NCBI GenBank assembly: GCA_934401725.1
Contig: CAKRSS010000022.1
Coordinates: 1 to 33,706, forward strand
Origin: an uncultured Eubacteriales bacterium
Lineage (GTDB): Bacteria > Bacillota > Clostridia > Oscillospirales > CAG-272
Length of the DNA stretch: 33,706 bases
Direction: 5' to 3'
Positions 8,601 through 14,452 of this stretch are shown here, one piece after another. How positions within the stretch are numbered: the first letter of the stretch is position 1; every line of letters begins with the position of its first letter. Made by a program: the position numbers and the translations under genes. The notes beneath the pieces were generated by a model that had not been told where the DNA came from, ran no database searches, and saw only the letters and a list, made by a program, of their open reading frames with translations.

Positions 8601-8643
8601 CTTTGCATACACGTCAAGGAGACCTATAAATGTCAATACTTAA
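5632..8643 (+). CDS. FtsX-type ABC permease with very large ectodomain
   Basis: A 1003-residue membrane protein. About five membrane helices lie in the first 275 residues (roughly 31-54, 91-113, 145-168, 176-199, 249-272). An outside domain of about 600 residues rich in Ser, Thr and Asp follows, then three helices near 880-905, 925-955 and 965-992. The C-terminal part (IGKSRRDIRRIFLFESLLVAGA) is typical of the FtsX/MacB permease domain. With the ATPase encoded next, it should form an exporter or a mechanical signalling complex for peptides, lipids or envelope stress; the substrate is unknown. The start is an unusual TTG placed 6 nt after a perfect GAGGAGGTGA; the ATG at 5625 is in another frame. 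The 3' end overlaps the ATPase start by 14 bp. Confidence 0.8.
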   Translation: MFWDVIERIQDYVRMTVRPALRSLFSSKSFFISMLLAVFVLQTLLCVICFAGVNNTKNQNALLEACTSYIAGLNVDAREALAEQVKVLMNSAGIFAGALIIWWLCAVTVYYRLATASAERNRYLWGMYMTFGSERRKLRKMLGVDMFLTLFCSTVLGLPTAFFLCRAFSGTFPGYLSTVTLIAVAISFVTVKICIVLEVRSISSNSCSVLLSAEDTAGNVTSPRGSGWLTGGFTPARYALTAFLRLRKYYALVALAAAVPCVVWVCCMTASTSETARLSSDINEFSLTLSSGFDKDQLDDEYVPYLEALTGVRSAQYKDNYLASMLGTHMKLERSGLTSTASAAIFPPTYAIGDICIVDASDPSFRLSTGYNAHPERGCVSIIYPENYTVFDFSDLFDTTDSSDDSTPGDDSSSSLVINEEYIKLAVSKQNGSITVVSDVNASLRSMAAKEYEFVELRIQSAFPSHAETISNYTNTSYTKIAHPYFVLNHEDYTAITSLTQRTERISTDDFTLVPAAYSNGSFDIIVNRRLDELPTEGCSISVSGQATVNASVDGRYISYDSELQPVEETVKNVTQPVEFSEIYVLSARYDGDRTVITVSPRVTIGLHMFRYGLVIFGNCLVLGAPDIQSNDCDVTHDIAYYNARNYSRRFSVSYSGLSLGSMTLNYATAHRAVDVGTFVSCDSNLLTNPSNHAAVAQTFAINDFSLAYFDEMAAEKYGIDIPELRNGEAVILYPKFPNFRYDTGDKIRLAISQPFSSDEPIIDAVTRLQKQIEVLEYRYSELTVKSVATVTGLSEAVVIVTRDDFTTITGQSSPYTQIDVLISPKITLEQYANLNNSLKKWIASDPERAEIQLTSSNSFIDITLRHSADYSAWLRLISLLVPFLIFPLWYYPQTMMMVRRRQDYVMLDNIGKSRRDIRRIFLFESLLVAGAAVLGIIILCPLGVAIFGFVTKYFELPLSFSLHHFAWGSLGLSALIGCVSGAASVWMGHFAYTSRRPINVNT

Positions 8644-9325
8644 TGCAATTGATATAATTAAGCAGTTTACCGTAGCCGACAATGTGATAACCGCAGTGAA
8701 CCGCGTAAATCTAAGCGTAGACGAGGGCGAATTCGTCGCCATAATCGGTGCGTCCGGCTCCGGAAAGAGCACGCTGATAAACATCTGCGGCGGCCTTGAG
8801 TCGCCGAACTCCGGAACCGTCATGCTCGGCGGCCAGGATCTCACACGCATGAAACACGACCAGCTGACCGAATTCCGCGGCAAAAACGTCGGATTCATCT
8901 TTCAGTCGCACAAGCTGATTCCCTATCTGACGGCGTATGAAAACATAATCCTACCGCTTAACGCCGCCGATCGTCGGCTCGACAAGCACACAGAGCGACT
9001 GAAGCTGCTCGTCGAAAGCCTCGACATCGGCGACAGACTGCACCATCTGCCCGGCGAGCTGTCCGGCGGACAGCAGCAGCGCGTGGCCATTGCGCGCGCT
9101 CTGATACACTATCCGCGCATAATTTTCGCCGATGAGCCGACCGGCAACCTCGACCGTCACAACGCCGACGAGGTGCTCGACCTCATGCTCTCGCTCAAGC
9201 GCGACCTCAACCAGACCATGGTCGTCGTCACGCACGACATGCTGATAGCCGAGCGCGCAGACCGCGTTTTTGTCATGACCGACGGCAACATCGCTCTCTA
9301 TCGCAAGCCACGAAGCACCACATAA
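8630..9325 (+). CDS. ABC transporter ATP-binding protein (LolD/MacB type)
   Basis: A 231-residue nucleotide-binding protein with every motif intact: Walker A GASGSGKST, Q-loop FIFQSHKLIPYLTAYENI, signature LSGGQQQRVAIARAL, Walker B IIFADEPTGNLD, and the H-loop VVVTHD. The EPTGNLD variant and the order (ATPase paired with an FtsX permease) place it in the LolD/MacB/FtsE-like group. AAGGAGA precedes the ATG at 8630, which lies inside the end of the permease gene, so the two are translationally coupled and should work as one transporter. Confidence 0.93.
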   Translation: MSILNAIDIIKQFTVADNVITAVNRVNLSVDEGEFVAIIGASGSGKSTLINICGGLESPNSGTVMLGGQDLTRMKHDQLTEFRGKNVGFIFQSHKLIPYLTAYENIILPLNAADRRLDKHTERLKLLVESLDIGDRLHHLPGELSGGQQQRVAIARALIHYPRIIFADEPTGNLDRHNADEVLDLMLSLKRDLNQTMVVVTHDMLIAERADRVFVMTDGNIALYRKPRSTT

Positions 9326-9331
9326 CGCAAA

Positions 9332-9370
9332 GTCCGCCCGGCCCGCAATTGCGGACCGGGCGGCTATTTT
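9332..9370. terminator. Bidirectional terminator
   Basis: CCGCCCGG (9334-9341) pairs with CCGGGCGG (9356-9363) around a CCGCAATTGCGG core. A CTATTTT tail follows on plus. It lies between the convergent ATPase and MATE genes. Confidence 0.8.
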
Positions 9371-9406
9371 CATATGTTATTTTATTGTTCGCTTTCCGGG
9401 ATTTTA

Positions 9407-10756
9407 TCATGTGCTCTGATTGTCGCGCACCGGAAGCAGCTTGCCCCGCCGCAGCGCGTAAAAGCCGTAGCCGATAACGTCGGCCAAAAACCAGCCGATG
9501 GGAATCGCCAGCCATATGCCGACCTCACCGATCACCGGCGCAAGTATGTAAGCGAGCGCAACGCGCGTACCGAGTGAGACCACTGTCAGCACAACAGACA
9601 TACCCGGCCGCTCCACCGCACGATAGAAGCCGTAAAGCAGGAACAGGCAGCCGATTCCGACGTAAAACGCGCCCTCAATCCGCAGATACCTCACCCCCGA
9701 CGCCAGCACCTCGACCTCCTTCGCTTTGACGAAAATGCGCATGAGCGGTTCGGCAAAGACAAACACAAGCGCCGACACCGCCGCAGAAAACGCAGCAGAC
9801 AGCATGGTCGCGCGCCGCATTCCCCCGCGCAGACGGTCGGTCTTGCCTGCGCCGTAGTTCTGCGCGACAAAGGTCGAGTAGGCGTTGCCGAAGTCCTGAA
9901 CCGGGAGGTAGGCGAACGAGTCGATTTTGACCGCGGCCGCAAACGCCGCCATAGTCACCGCGCCGAAACTGTCGACAAGGCGCTGGATAAGCAGAATTCC
10001 GAAGTTCATGGCCGACTGCTGGACACATGTTAGCAGCGAGAGATCGCATATCTCACCGAGAATTTTACGGTTGAAGCGCAGGTGACACCGCTTTGGAAGC
10101 AGGTCGCGACACTTAACGAGCGTGTAGATCAAAAGCCCAACGCAAGACACGTACTGCGCAATCACGGTCGCGATTGCCGCCCCCTCGATTCCGAGGTTGA
10201 AGACGAGCACAAACAGCAGATCAAGTCCGATATTGAGCAGCGCCGCCGCGCCGAGAAACCAGAGCGGTGTCACCGAGTTGCCCACCGCGCGCAAAAGGCA
10301 CGACAGAAAGTTATACAGCGAGGTCGCGACAAGTCCCGCGAAAATAATAACGAGGTAGCCGCGCATACCGCCGTACAGCTCATCCGGAATTTTCAGAAAG
10401 CGTAGTATCGGGTCGATCATGAGGTATACCGATATGTTTATGACAACCGTCGCCGTCATTATCAGACCAAAGGCATGCACGATGGCACTTTTCAGGCTGT
10501 CGCGGTCGTTTTTACCGAGGTATATTGAGAAAAGCGCGCCCGCGCCCATTGAAAGGCCGAGAAAAACCGACGTCAGGAAAGTCATGAGTGTGTACGCCGA
10601 GCCGACCGCCGCAAGCGCGTCGCGTCCGAGCGCCTGCCCGACTATCAGCGTGTCTGCGATATTGTACAGCTGCTGAAGCAGGTTGCCGACCATCATAGGC
10701 AGGGCAAAAAGCACAAGTCCGCGGGTAATGCTCCCGCGCGTCAGATCACGATACAT
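9407..10756 (-). CDS. MATE family efflux transporter
   Basis: A 449-residue polytopic protein of the MATE family (cation-coupled multidrug/toxin export). It starts with the classic signature LVLFALPMMVGNLLQQLYNIADTLIVGQALGRDALAAVG (described here in parts: ALPMM, NIADTLIVGQ, LGRDALAAVG). About twelve hydrophobic segments follow in two related halves; the second half begins near SLLTCVQQSAMNFGILLIQR. Length is normal for the family. AAGGTGA precedes the ATG at 10756. It lies downstream of tRNA-Thr on the same strand, with a terminator between. The substrate cannot be told from sequence. Confidence 0.92.
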   Translation of the reverse strand: MYRDLTRGSITRGLVLFALPMMVGNLLQQLYNIADTLIVGQALGRDALAAVGSAYTLMTFLTSVFLGLSMGAGALFSIYLGKNDRDSLKSAIVHAFGLIMTATVVINISVYLMIDPILRFLKIPDELYGGMRGYLVIIFAGLVATSLYNFLSCLLRAVGNSVTPLWFLGAAALLNIGLDLLFVLVFNLGIEGAAIATVIAQYVSCVGLLIYTLVKCRDLLPKRCHLRFNRKILGEICDLSLLTCVQQSAMNFGILLIQRLVDSFGAVTMAAFAAAVKIDSFAYLPVQDFGNAYSTFVAQNYGAGKTDRLRGGMRRATMLSAAFSAAVSALVFVFAEPLMRIFVKAKEVEVLASGVRYLRIEGAFYVGIGCLFLLYGFYRAVERPGMSVVLTVVSLGTRVALAYILAPVIGEVGIWLAIPIGWFLADVIGYGFYALRRGKLLPVRDNQST

Positions 10757-10803
10757 ATTTCACCTTGATCTTGATTTTTATATTCGCCGTCCCGCGGCAA
10801 ATT

Positions 10804-10833
10804 AAAAATCCTGCACGGCAGTGCAGGATTTCA
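10804..10833 (-). terminator. Terminator of tRNA-Thr
   Basis: AAATCCTGCAC (10806-10816) pairs perfectly with 10821-10831 around a 4-nt loop. On minus it follows the tRNA directly and is followed by TTAATTT. Confidence 0.85.
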
Positions 10834-10909
10834 TGGAGCTGGTGATGGGACTCGAACCCATGACCTGTTGATTACGAATCAACTGCTCTACCAACTGAGC
10901 CACACCAGC
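10834..10909 (-). tRNA. tRNA-Thr (anticodon CGT)
   Basis: Minus-strand cloverleaf: acceptor GCTGGTG/CACCAGC, D stem GCTC/GAGC, anticodon stem GTTGA/TCAAC with loop TTCGTAA (anticodon CGT), T arm with GGTTCGAGTCC, discriminator T and encoded CCA. All stems pair fully. Confidence 0.95.
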
Positions 10910-10919
10910 AACAGACAGT

Positions 10920-10948
10920 ATTATACCACAGCTTTTCAGAAAATGCAA
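10920..10948 (-). promoter_or_regulatory. Promoter of tRNA-Thr
   Basis: Minus strand: TTGCAT (10943-10948), 17 bp, TATAAT (10920-10925), 11 bp from the mature tRNA 5' end. Confidence 0.8.
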
Positions 10949-11099
10949 TATGATTTTTGCATTTTTACGAAAAAAATTATTTGTTAGTTTGTTCGCGTGA
11001 AATAACAGCACTGGCATCAAACAAAATTATAACCGATTCTGTTTTTTGGTGCACACATTTCTACACATTTTAAATTTGAGTGTGATTTTGGTAATTTTG

Positions 11100-11128
11100 T
11101 TGACAATACCATTTCAATGTGATATAAT
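11100..11128 (+). promoter_or_regulatory. Promoter of secreted protein operon
   Basis: TTGACA (11100-11105), a 17-bp spacer and TATAAT (11123-11128), both perfect hexamers. An AT-rich leader of about 85 nt follows before the start at 11215. Confidence 0.88.
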
Positions 11129-11214
11129 AAGTAACGGGAGGTGTTGCCGCTGCGCTTGTTTTTTAAAAATATGTAAATAAGCCTACCAACTCATCTTTTT
11201 AAATTGGAGGATTT

Positions 11215-12459
11215 ATGAGAAAATCAAAGAGACACATCATAGCAATGTTTTTGACATTAGTCTTAGTTGTTACATGCTCAACCAGCTTTCAGGGAGCATC
11301 TGCCTCGAATGATACCATCACAACGTCCGCCGAGATCAGACAAATAACAAAAATATATAAATCCGTGAAGTTTGTCGAATACGATGAATTAATATCAAAA
11401 GGCGCCAAAATCGACGACGGCATGACAGTTATATGCGGTAACAATATCGATACCCGAAAATTGTTCTCTGCTTCAGGTGCCGAGAACACCACCAGCGCCA
11501 AAGCACAAAACTTAGCGGAACCCGATCCGATGCAAAACACCTACATGGCTATATGCATGAAACACGGCGGCAGAGTCGATGTACAATATGTAAGCGTATC
11601 AAGAGGCGACTGCGTCGACAGCGCTTGCATAGACGCATTCATAAATTCACAGCTTGCAGAAAACAACCTGTCAGGCAGAATAAATCGCTTTATCAGCGAC
11701 CAGATCACCGATTCAACCTCTGCGTATAATTCAGGTACAATTTCCACACAGGCAAGCCCTTCGACAAGGGTCGTACTCAATGTAAAGGACACAAACTACC
11801 ATATTGACAACTATGTTCTTGCATCCGGCAGAGCCTACCCGCTGCTGATGTACAGAAAGGATATAACCTATCAGGCTCTGATTGTAGCAAATGAGCTCGA
11901 GGATGATCTTTACGTCGTCGTGGCATTCGTCAATGTAACTCCCGGAACTAAAATCAGTTCATTCACGCAGGATGAGCTAAACTCAATAGAAGGTGCATCC
12001 CTGTATAACCGCACATACGGCAACGCCATTGCAATAAAAGGAATCCGCACAATTTTTGAGGACAAATTTCCGGACGTCGATTACTTTATTCACATGTCTC
12101 CGAACTCAGGCCTTACCAATATCAACAATAAGACCATATCCGTATCGCTTGGTCTTTCCCCCTCAGTGTCCGTCTCATTCGACGTTGTGACTGATTCGCT
12201 GTCCAGAATAGACATGACCACAAGCTTTGAGGCACGAGGCAAGTGCACCGTTCAATTTGAGGCCTTTAAAATTCTGGTGGGAAGCCCATGTATATCAACC
12301 GACCCGTTCTCGTATACCGCAGGCGTGTATATGTATAGCGGTGGCAACGTGCTATATACAACTGCCGCCACTGATATTCTTTACTACTTCCAGCCAAGCG
12401 GTCCTGACTCAGCCGTGTGGTCTGGTTCTTTAAGGGAGTTATATTATGAAAACAACTAA
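11215..12459 (+). CDS. Secreted protein of unknown function
   Basis: A 414-residue protein with a clear Sec signal peptide: basic MRKSKRH, hydrophobic core IIAMFLTLVLVV, and a cleavage region near GASAS (about residues 27-31). There is no lipobox, cell-wall sorting signal or C-terminal membrane helix. The mature part is Ser/Thr/Asn-rich and probably beta-rich, with a few Cys residues (for example ICMKHGG, SRGDCVDSACID) that could form disulfides. I do not recognise a family. GGAGG precedes the ATG. The gene is AT-richer than its neighbours and overlaps the following membrane-protein gene by 14 bp, so the two form one transcription unit, bounded by a consensus promoter and a terminator at 13035. 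Confidence 0.75.
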   Translation: MRKSKRHIIAMFLTLVLVVTCSTSFQGASASNDTITTSAEIRQITKIYKSVKFVEYDELISKGAKIDDGMTVICGNNIDTRKLFSASGAENTTSAKAQNLAEPDPMQNTYMAICMKHGGRVDVQYVSVSRGDCVDSACIDAFINSQLAENNLSGRINRFISDQITDSTSAYNSGTISTQASPSTRVVLNVKDTNYHIDNYVLASGRAYPLLMYRKDITYQALIVANELEDDLYVVVAFVNVTPGTKISSFTQDELNSIEGASLYNRTYGNAIAIKGIRTIFEDKFPDVDYFIHMSPNSGLTNINNKTISVSLGLSPSVSVSFDVVTDSLSRIDMTTSFEARGKCTVQFEAFKILVGSPCISTDPFSYTAGVYMYSGGNVLYTTAATDILYYFQPSGPDSAVWSGSLRELYYENN

Positions 12460-13009
12460 ATTACGCAGTGTTCCGCTCTATTCGGTTGCATACGGCGTAA
12501 TTATTACCGCAGTTTCATACCTGTTTGCCGGAGTTCAGGCGCTTCCGATTGCGCTATGCTTTATACTGCCGCTTCCGGTAATGTTCAAAGCGCTGTTTAC
12601 ACCACAAGCCGAAGCACTCACACCGGCGGAGCTTTATCGGACGTTTGCGGTTTCGGTTCCTGCGACTGTGCTTTTATCCGACCTTGTCTGGGTAGCGTTT
12701 GTTTCGTTGAAGCTCTCGCCAAGCGCACTGATTTATGTCGGAGTCGAAGACTACGTGGTTCTTCCGCTCGCGCTGGCATTGATGTCAAACGCAATAATTA
12801 TACCGGTTATGCTCAGCAGGCGGTTGACAAACGTCTTCTCGATTATCTTTTGTGCATTTATCGCTACCGTTGAGATGGCATTGATGTTTGCGTGGTCATA
12901 CCTCAATATTTCCGTTTTTATTATTCTCAGCATAGCCGCCGCCATGTTCGCTATTGGGTGCGCAGTGGCGATTTCGCGTTACAGGTATTCTAAAGAAGTG
13001 GAAAACTGA
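12446..13009 (+). CDS. Integral membrane protein of unknown function
   Basis: A 187-residue very hydrophobic protein with about five or six membrane helices (for example YSVAYGVIITAVSYLFAGV, FIATVEMALMFAWSYL, ISVFIILSIAAAMFAIGCAV) and a short basic/acidic tail. No family is recognised. AAGGGAG precedes the ATG at 12446, inside the end of the secreted-protein gene, so translation is probably coupled. A partner role for the secreted protein (export, anchoring, immunity or sensing) is inference from context only. Confidence 0.7.
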   Translation: MKTTKLRSVPLYSVAYGVIITAVSYLFAGVQALPIALCFILPLPVMFKALFTPQAEALTPAELYRTFAVSVPATVLLSDLVWVAFVSLKLSPSALIYVGVEDYVVLPLALALMSNAIIIPVMLSRRLTNVFSIIFCAFIATVEMALMFAWSYLNISVFIILSIAAAMFAIGCAVAISRYRYSKEVEN

Positions 13010-13034
13010 CTTCTCAAAAATTTCGAAATCCTCC

Positions 13035-13065
13035 GAGGTGATGCTTCTGCATCACCTCATTTTTC
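13035..13065 (+). terminator. Terminator of secreted/membrane pair
   Basis: GAGGTGATGC (13035-13044) pairs perfectly with GCATCACCTC (13049-13058) over a TTCT loop, followed by ATTTTTCTC. Confidence 0.88.
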
Positions 13066-13067
13066 TC

Positions 13068-13096
13068 TTGCAATACACGAGTACATGGTGTATAAT
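13068..13096 (+). promoter_or_regulatory. Promoter of trmL
   Basis: TTGCAA (13068-13073), 17 bp, TATAAT (13091-13096), 75 bp before the trmL start. Confidence 0.75.
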
Positions 13097-13171
13097 ATTT
13101 TCATCAAGGCTTCACTGCGTAATTCCGATGGTGCGATTGCGTAGTGATGCCTCAAATTCAAAGGACGCAAC

Positions 13172-13678
13172 ATGAACAATCTGAACATAGTTTTACACCA
13201 GCCCGAGATACCGCAAAATACCGGCAACATCGCGCGCACATGCGCCGTCACCGGGGCGGCGCTGCACATCATTCGCCCAATGGGCTTTACCATCGACGAC
13301 ACCAAGCTAAAGCGTGCCGGTCTCGACTACTGGCACGCGCTTGACATAACATATTACGACAGCCTCGATGACTTTTTCTCGCGCAATCCGGCATCACAGG
13401 TGTATTATTTTTCGACCAAAGCGCCGCAAAAATACACCGATGTGATCTATCCTTCACCCGTTTACCTAATGTTCGGCAAGGAGACCGCCGGACTTCCCGA
13501 GGAGCTGCTGCACGCAAACCCGGAGCACTCCGTCCGCATTCCCATGCGCGACACGCTGCGCAGCCTCAACCTCTCAAACTCGGTGGCAATCGCCGCCTAT
13601 GAGGTGCTGAGGCAGAATGATTTCGAAGGTCTGCTAACCACAGGAGAGCTTACATCCTACTCGTGGGAGGGCGCTTAA
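13172..13678 (+). CDS. trmL: tRNA (cytidine/uridine-34 2'-O)-methyltransferase, TrmL/YibK-like
   Basis: A 168-residue SPOUT-class methyltransferase that should methylate the ribose of the wobble base of certain tRNA-Leu species using S-adenosylmethionine. Family motifs are in order: NIVLHQPEIPQNTGNIARTC at the N-terminus, KRAGLDYW in the middle, and the SAM-binding trefoil knot LMFGKETAGLPEELL then IPMRDTLRSLNLSNSVAIAAYE. Length matches TrmL (about 155-170 residues). An AAAGGA site precedes the ATG at 13172. It is a single-gene unit with its own promoter and terminator. Confidence 0.9.
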   Translation: MNNLNIVLHQPEIPQNTGNIARTCAVTGAALHIIRPMGFTIDDTKLKRAGLDYWHALDITYYDSLDDFFSRNPASQVYYFSTKAPQKYTDVIYPSPVYLMFGKETAGLPEELLHANPEHSVRIPMRDTLRSLNLSNSVAIAAYEVLRQNDFEGLLTTGELTSYSWEGA

Positions 13679-13729
13679 GAACACAATGATGACGTGCGCT
13701 TATCGCCGCCATGATTGACTCTAAACCAC

Positions 13730-13770
13730 AAAAGCAAAATCCCCGCCACGTGGCGGGGATTTTGCTTTTC
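13730..13770. terminator. Bidirectional terminator, perfect 40-bp palindrome
   Basis: The two 20-bp arms 13730-13749 and 13750-13769 are exact reverse complements with CCCCGCCAC|GTGGCGGGG at the centre and A/T-rich outer ends, so it gives a GC hairpin with a T tail on both strands. It lies between convergent trmL and the lipoprotein gene. Confidence 0.9.
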
Positions 13771-13791
13771 AAATTGACTTTACGCGCGAAA

Positions 13792-14280
13792 TTACTCGGC
13801 GTTCTTCTTGTTCACGTAGATTTCGATGGCGTCGCCGTCCTGAACCTCGTACTCAGCCATGGACTTGGAGCCGTCTCTGCCGTTGACTCTGTACCACCAG
13901 TATGTGTAATACTGAACGACAGTGTCACCGTTCTCCGCGGTTCCGGTCACTTCGCCGACCTCGATGGAGCCGATGCCAAGAAGCGTCTTGTACTCGTCGT
14001 ACTTAGCCTCGATTTCCTCGTCGATGTAGAGGTAATCATCAAGCACGGAAATAAGACTTGCACTCTTACCGATGTAGGTGTACTTGTCGGTGGAGTAAAC
14101 AGTCTCACCGTTCACATCGATGACCTTGATGCTGACATTGAGTGTAACGTTCGCGCTGTTGCTGCTGTCAGAAGTACCCTCAGAGTCGCCGTCCCCGCCA
14201 TTGTCGCAAGCGACAAAGCAGAACATCAACATAAGCATCGCCAGTCCGGCGGCAAGAATTTTCACAAATTTCATTTTCAA
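13792..14280 (-). CDS. Lipoprotein with DUF4430-like domain
   Basis: A 162-residue predicted lipoprotein. The signal peptide ends in a lipobox-like FVAC (Cys about residue 25), followed by an acidic/Ser-rich linker (GGDGDSEGTSDSS). The C-terminal ~115 residues fit the DUF4430 / transcobalamin C-terminal-like fold: TYIGKSASLISVLDDYL early, then YYTYWWYRVNGRDG, and the closing VQDGDAIEIYVN. Members are often surface proteins; ligand binding here is unknown and there are no cobalamin genes nearby. GGAGG precedes the ATG at 14280. It is a single-gene unit with its own promoter. Confidence 0.78.
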   Translation of the reverse strand: MKMKFVKILAAGLAMLMLMFCFVACDNGGDGDSEGTSDSSNSANVTLNVSIKVIDVNGETVYSTDKYTYIGKSASLISVLDDYLYIDEEIEAKYDEYKTLLGIGSIEVGEVTGTAENGDTVVQYYTYWWYRVNGRDGSKSMAEYEVQDGDAIEIYVNKKNAE

Positions 14281-14309
14281 ATCAGCCTCCGATTAGAATT
14301 TACGAGTAT

Positions 14310-14338
14310 AGTATACAACAACTCTCGGGGAATGTCAA
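14310..14338 (-). promoter_or_regulatory. Promoter of lipoprotein gene
   Basis: Minus strand: TTGACA (14333-14338), 17 bp, TATACT (14310-14315), 30 bp ahead of the ATG. Confidence 0.8.
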
Positions 14339-14393
14339 GCAGAATATGTGATTTTTGCTCAACTTTTCGTTTTGCGTTACCTCGGATTTCCAA

Positions 14394-14443
14394 ATAAAAA
14401 GCACGGCGGCAGGGTTTTGCTAAATACGCCCCTGCCGCCATGC
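14394..14443 (-). terminator. Terminator of penicillin-binding protein gene
   Basis: GGCGGCAGGG (14405-14414) pairs with CCCTGCCGCC (14430-14439). On the minus strand the hairpin follows the gene's stop and is followed by TTTTTATTT. Confidence 0.82.
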
Positions 14444-14452
14444 TTCTCTTCG

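Noticed and set aside
10802..11020. 72-residue minus-strand frame through tRNA-Thr
   Set aside because: Its GVAQLVEQLIRNQQVMGSSPITS-like stretch (split here: GVAQLVEQ, MGSSPITS) is the well-known false translation of a tRNA gene.
13711..14397. 228-residue plus-strand frame
   Set aside because: It is antisense to the lipoprotein gene and runs through the palindromic terminator; no recognisable protein features.
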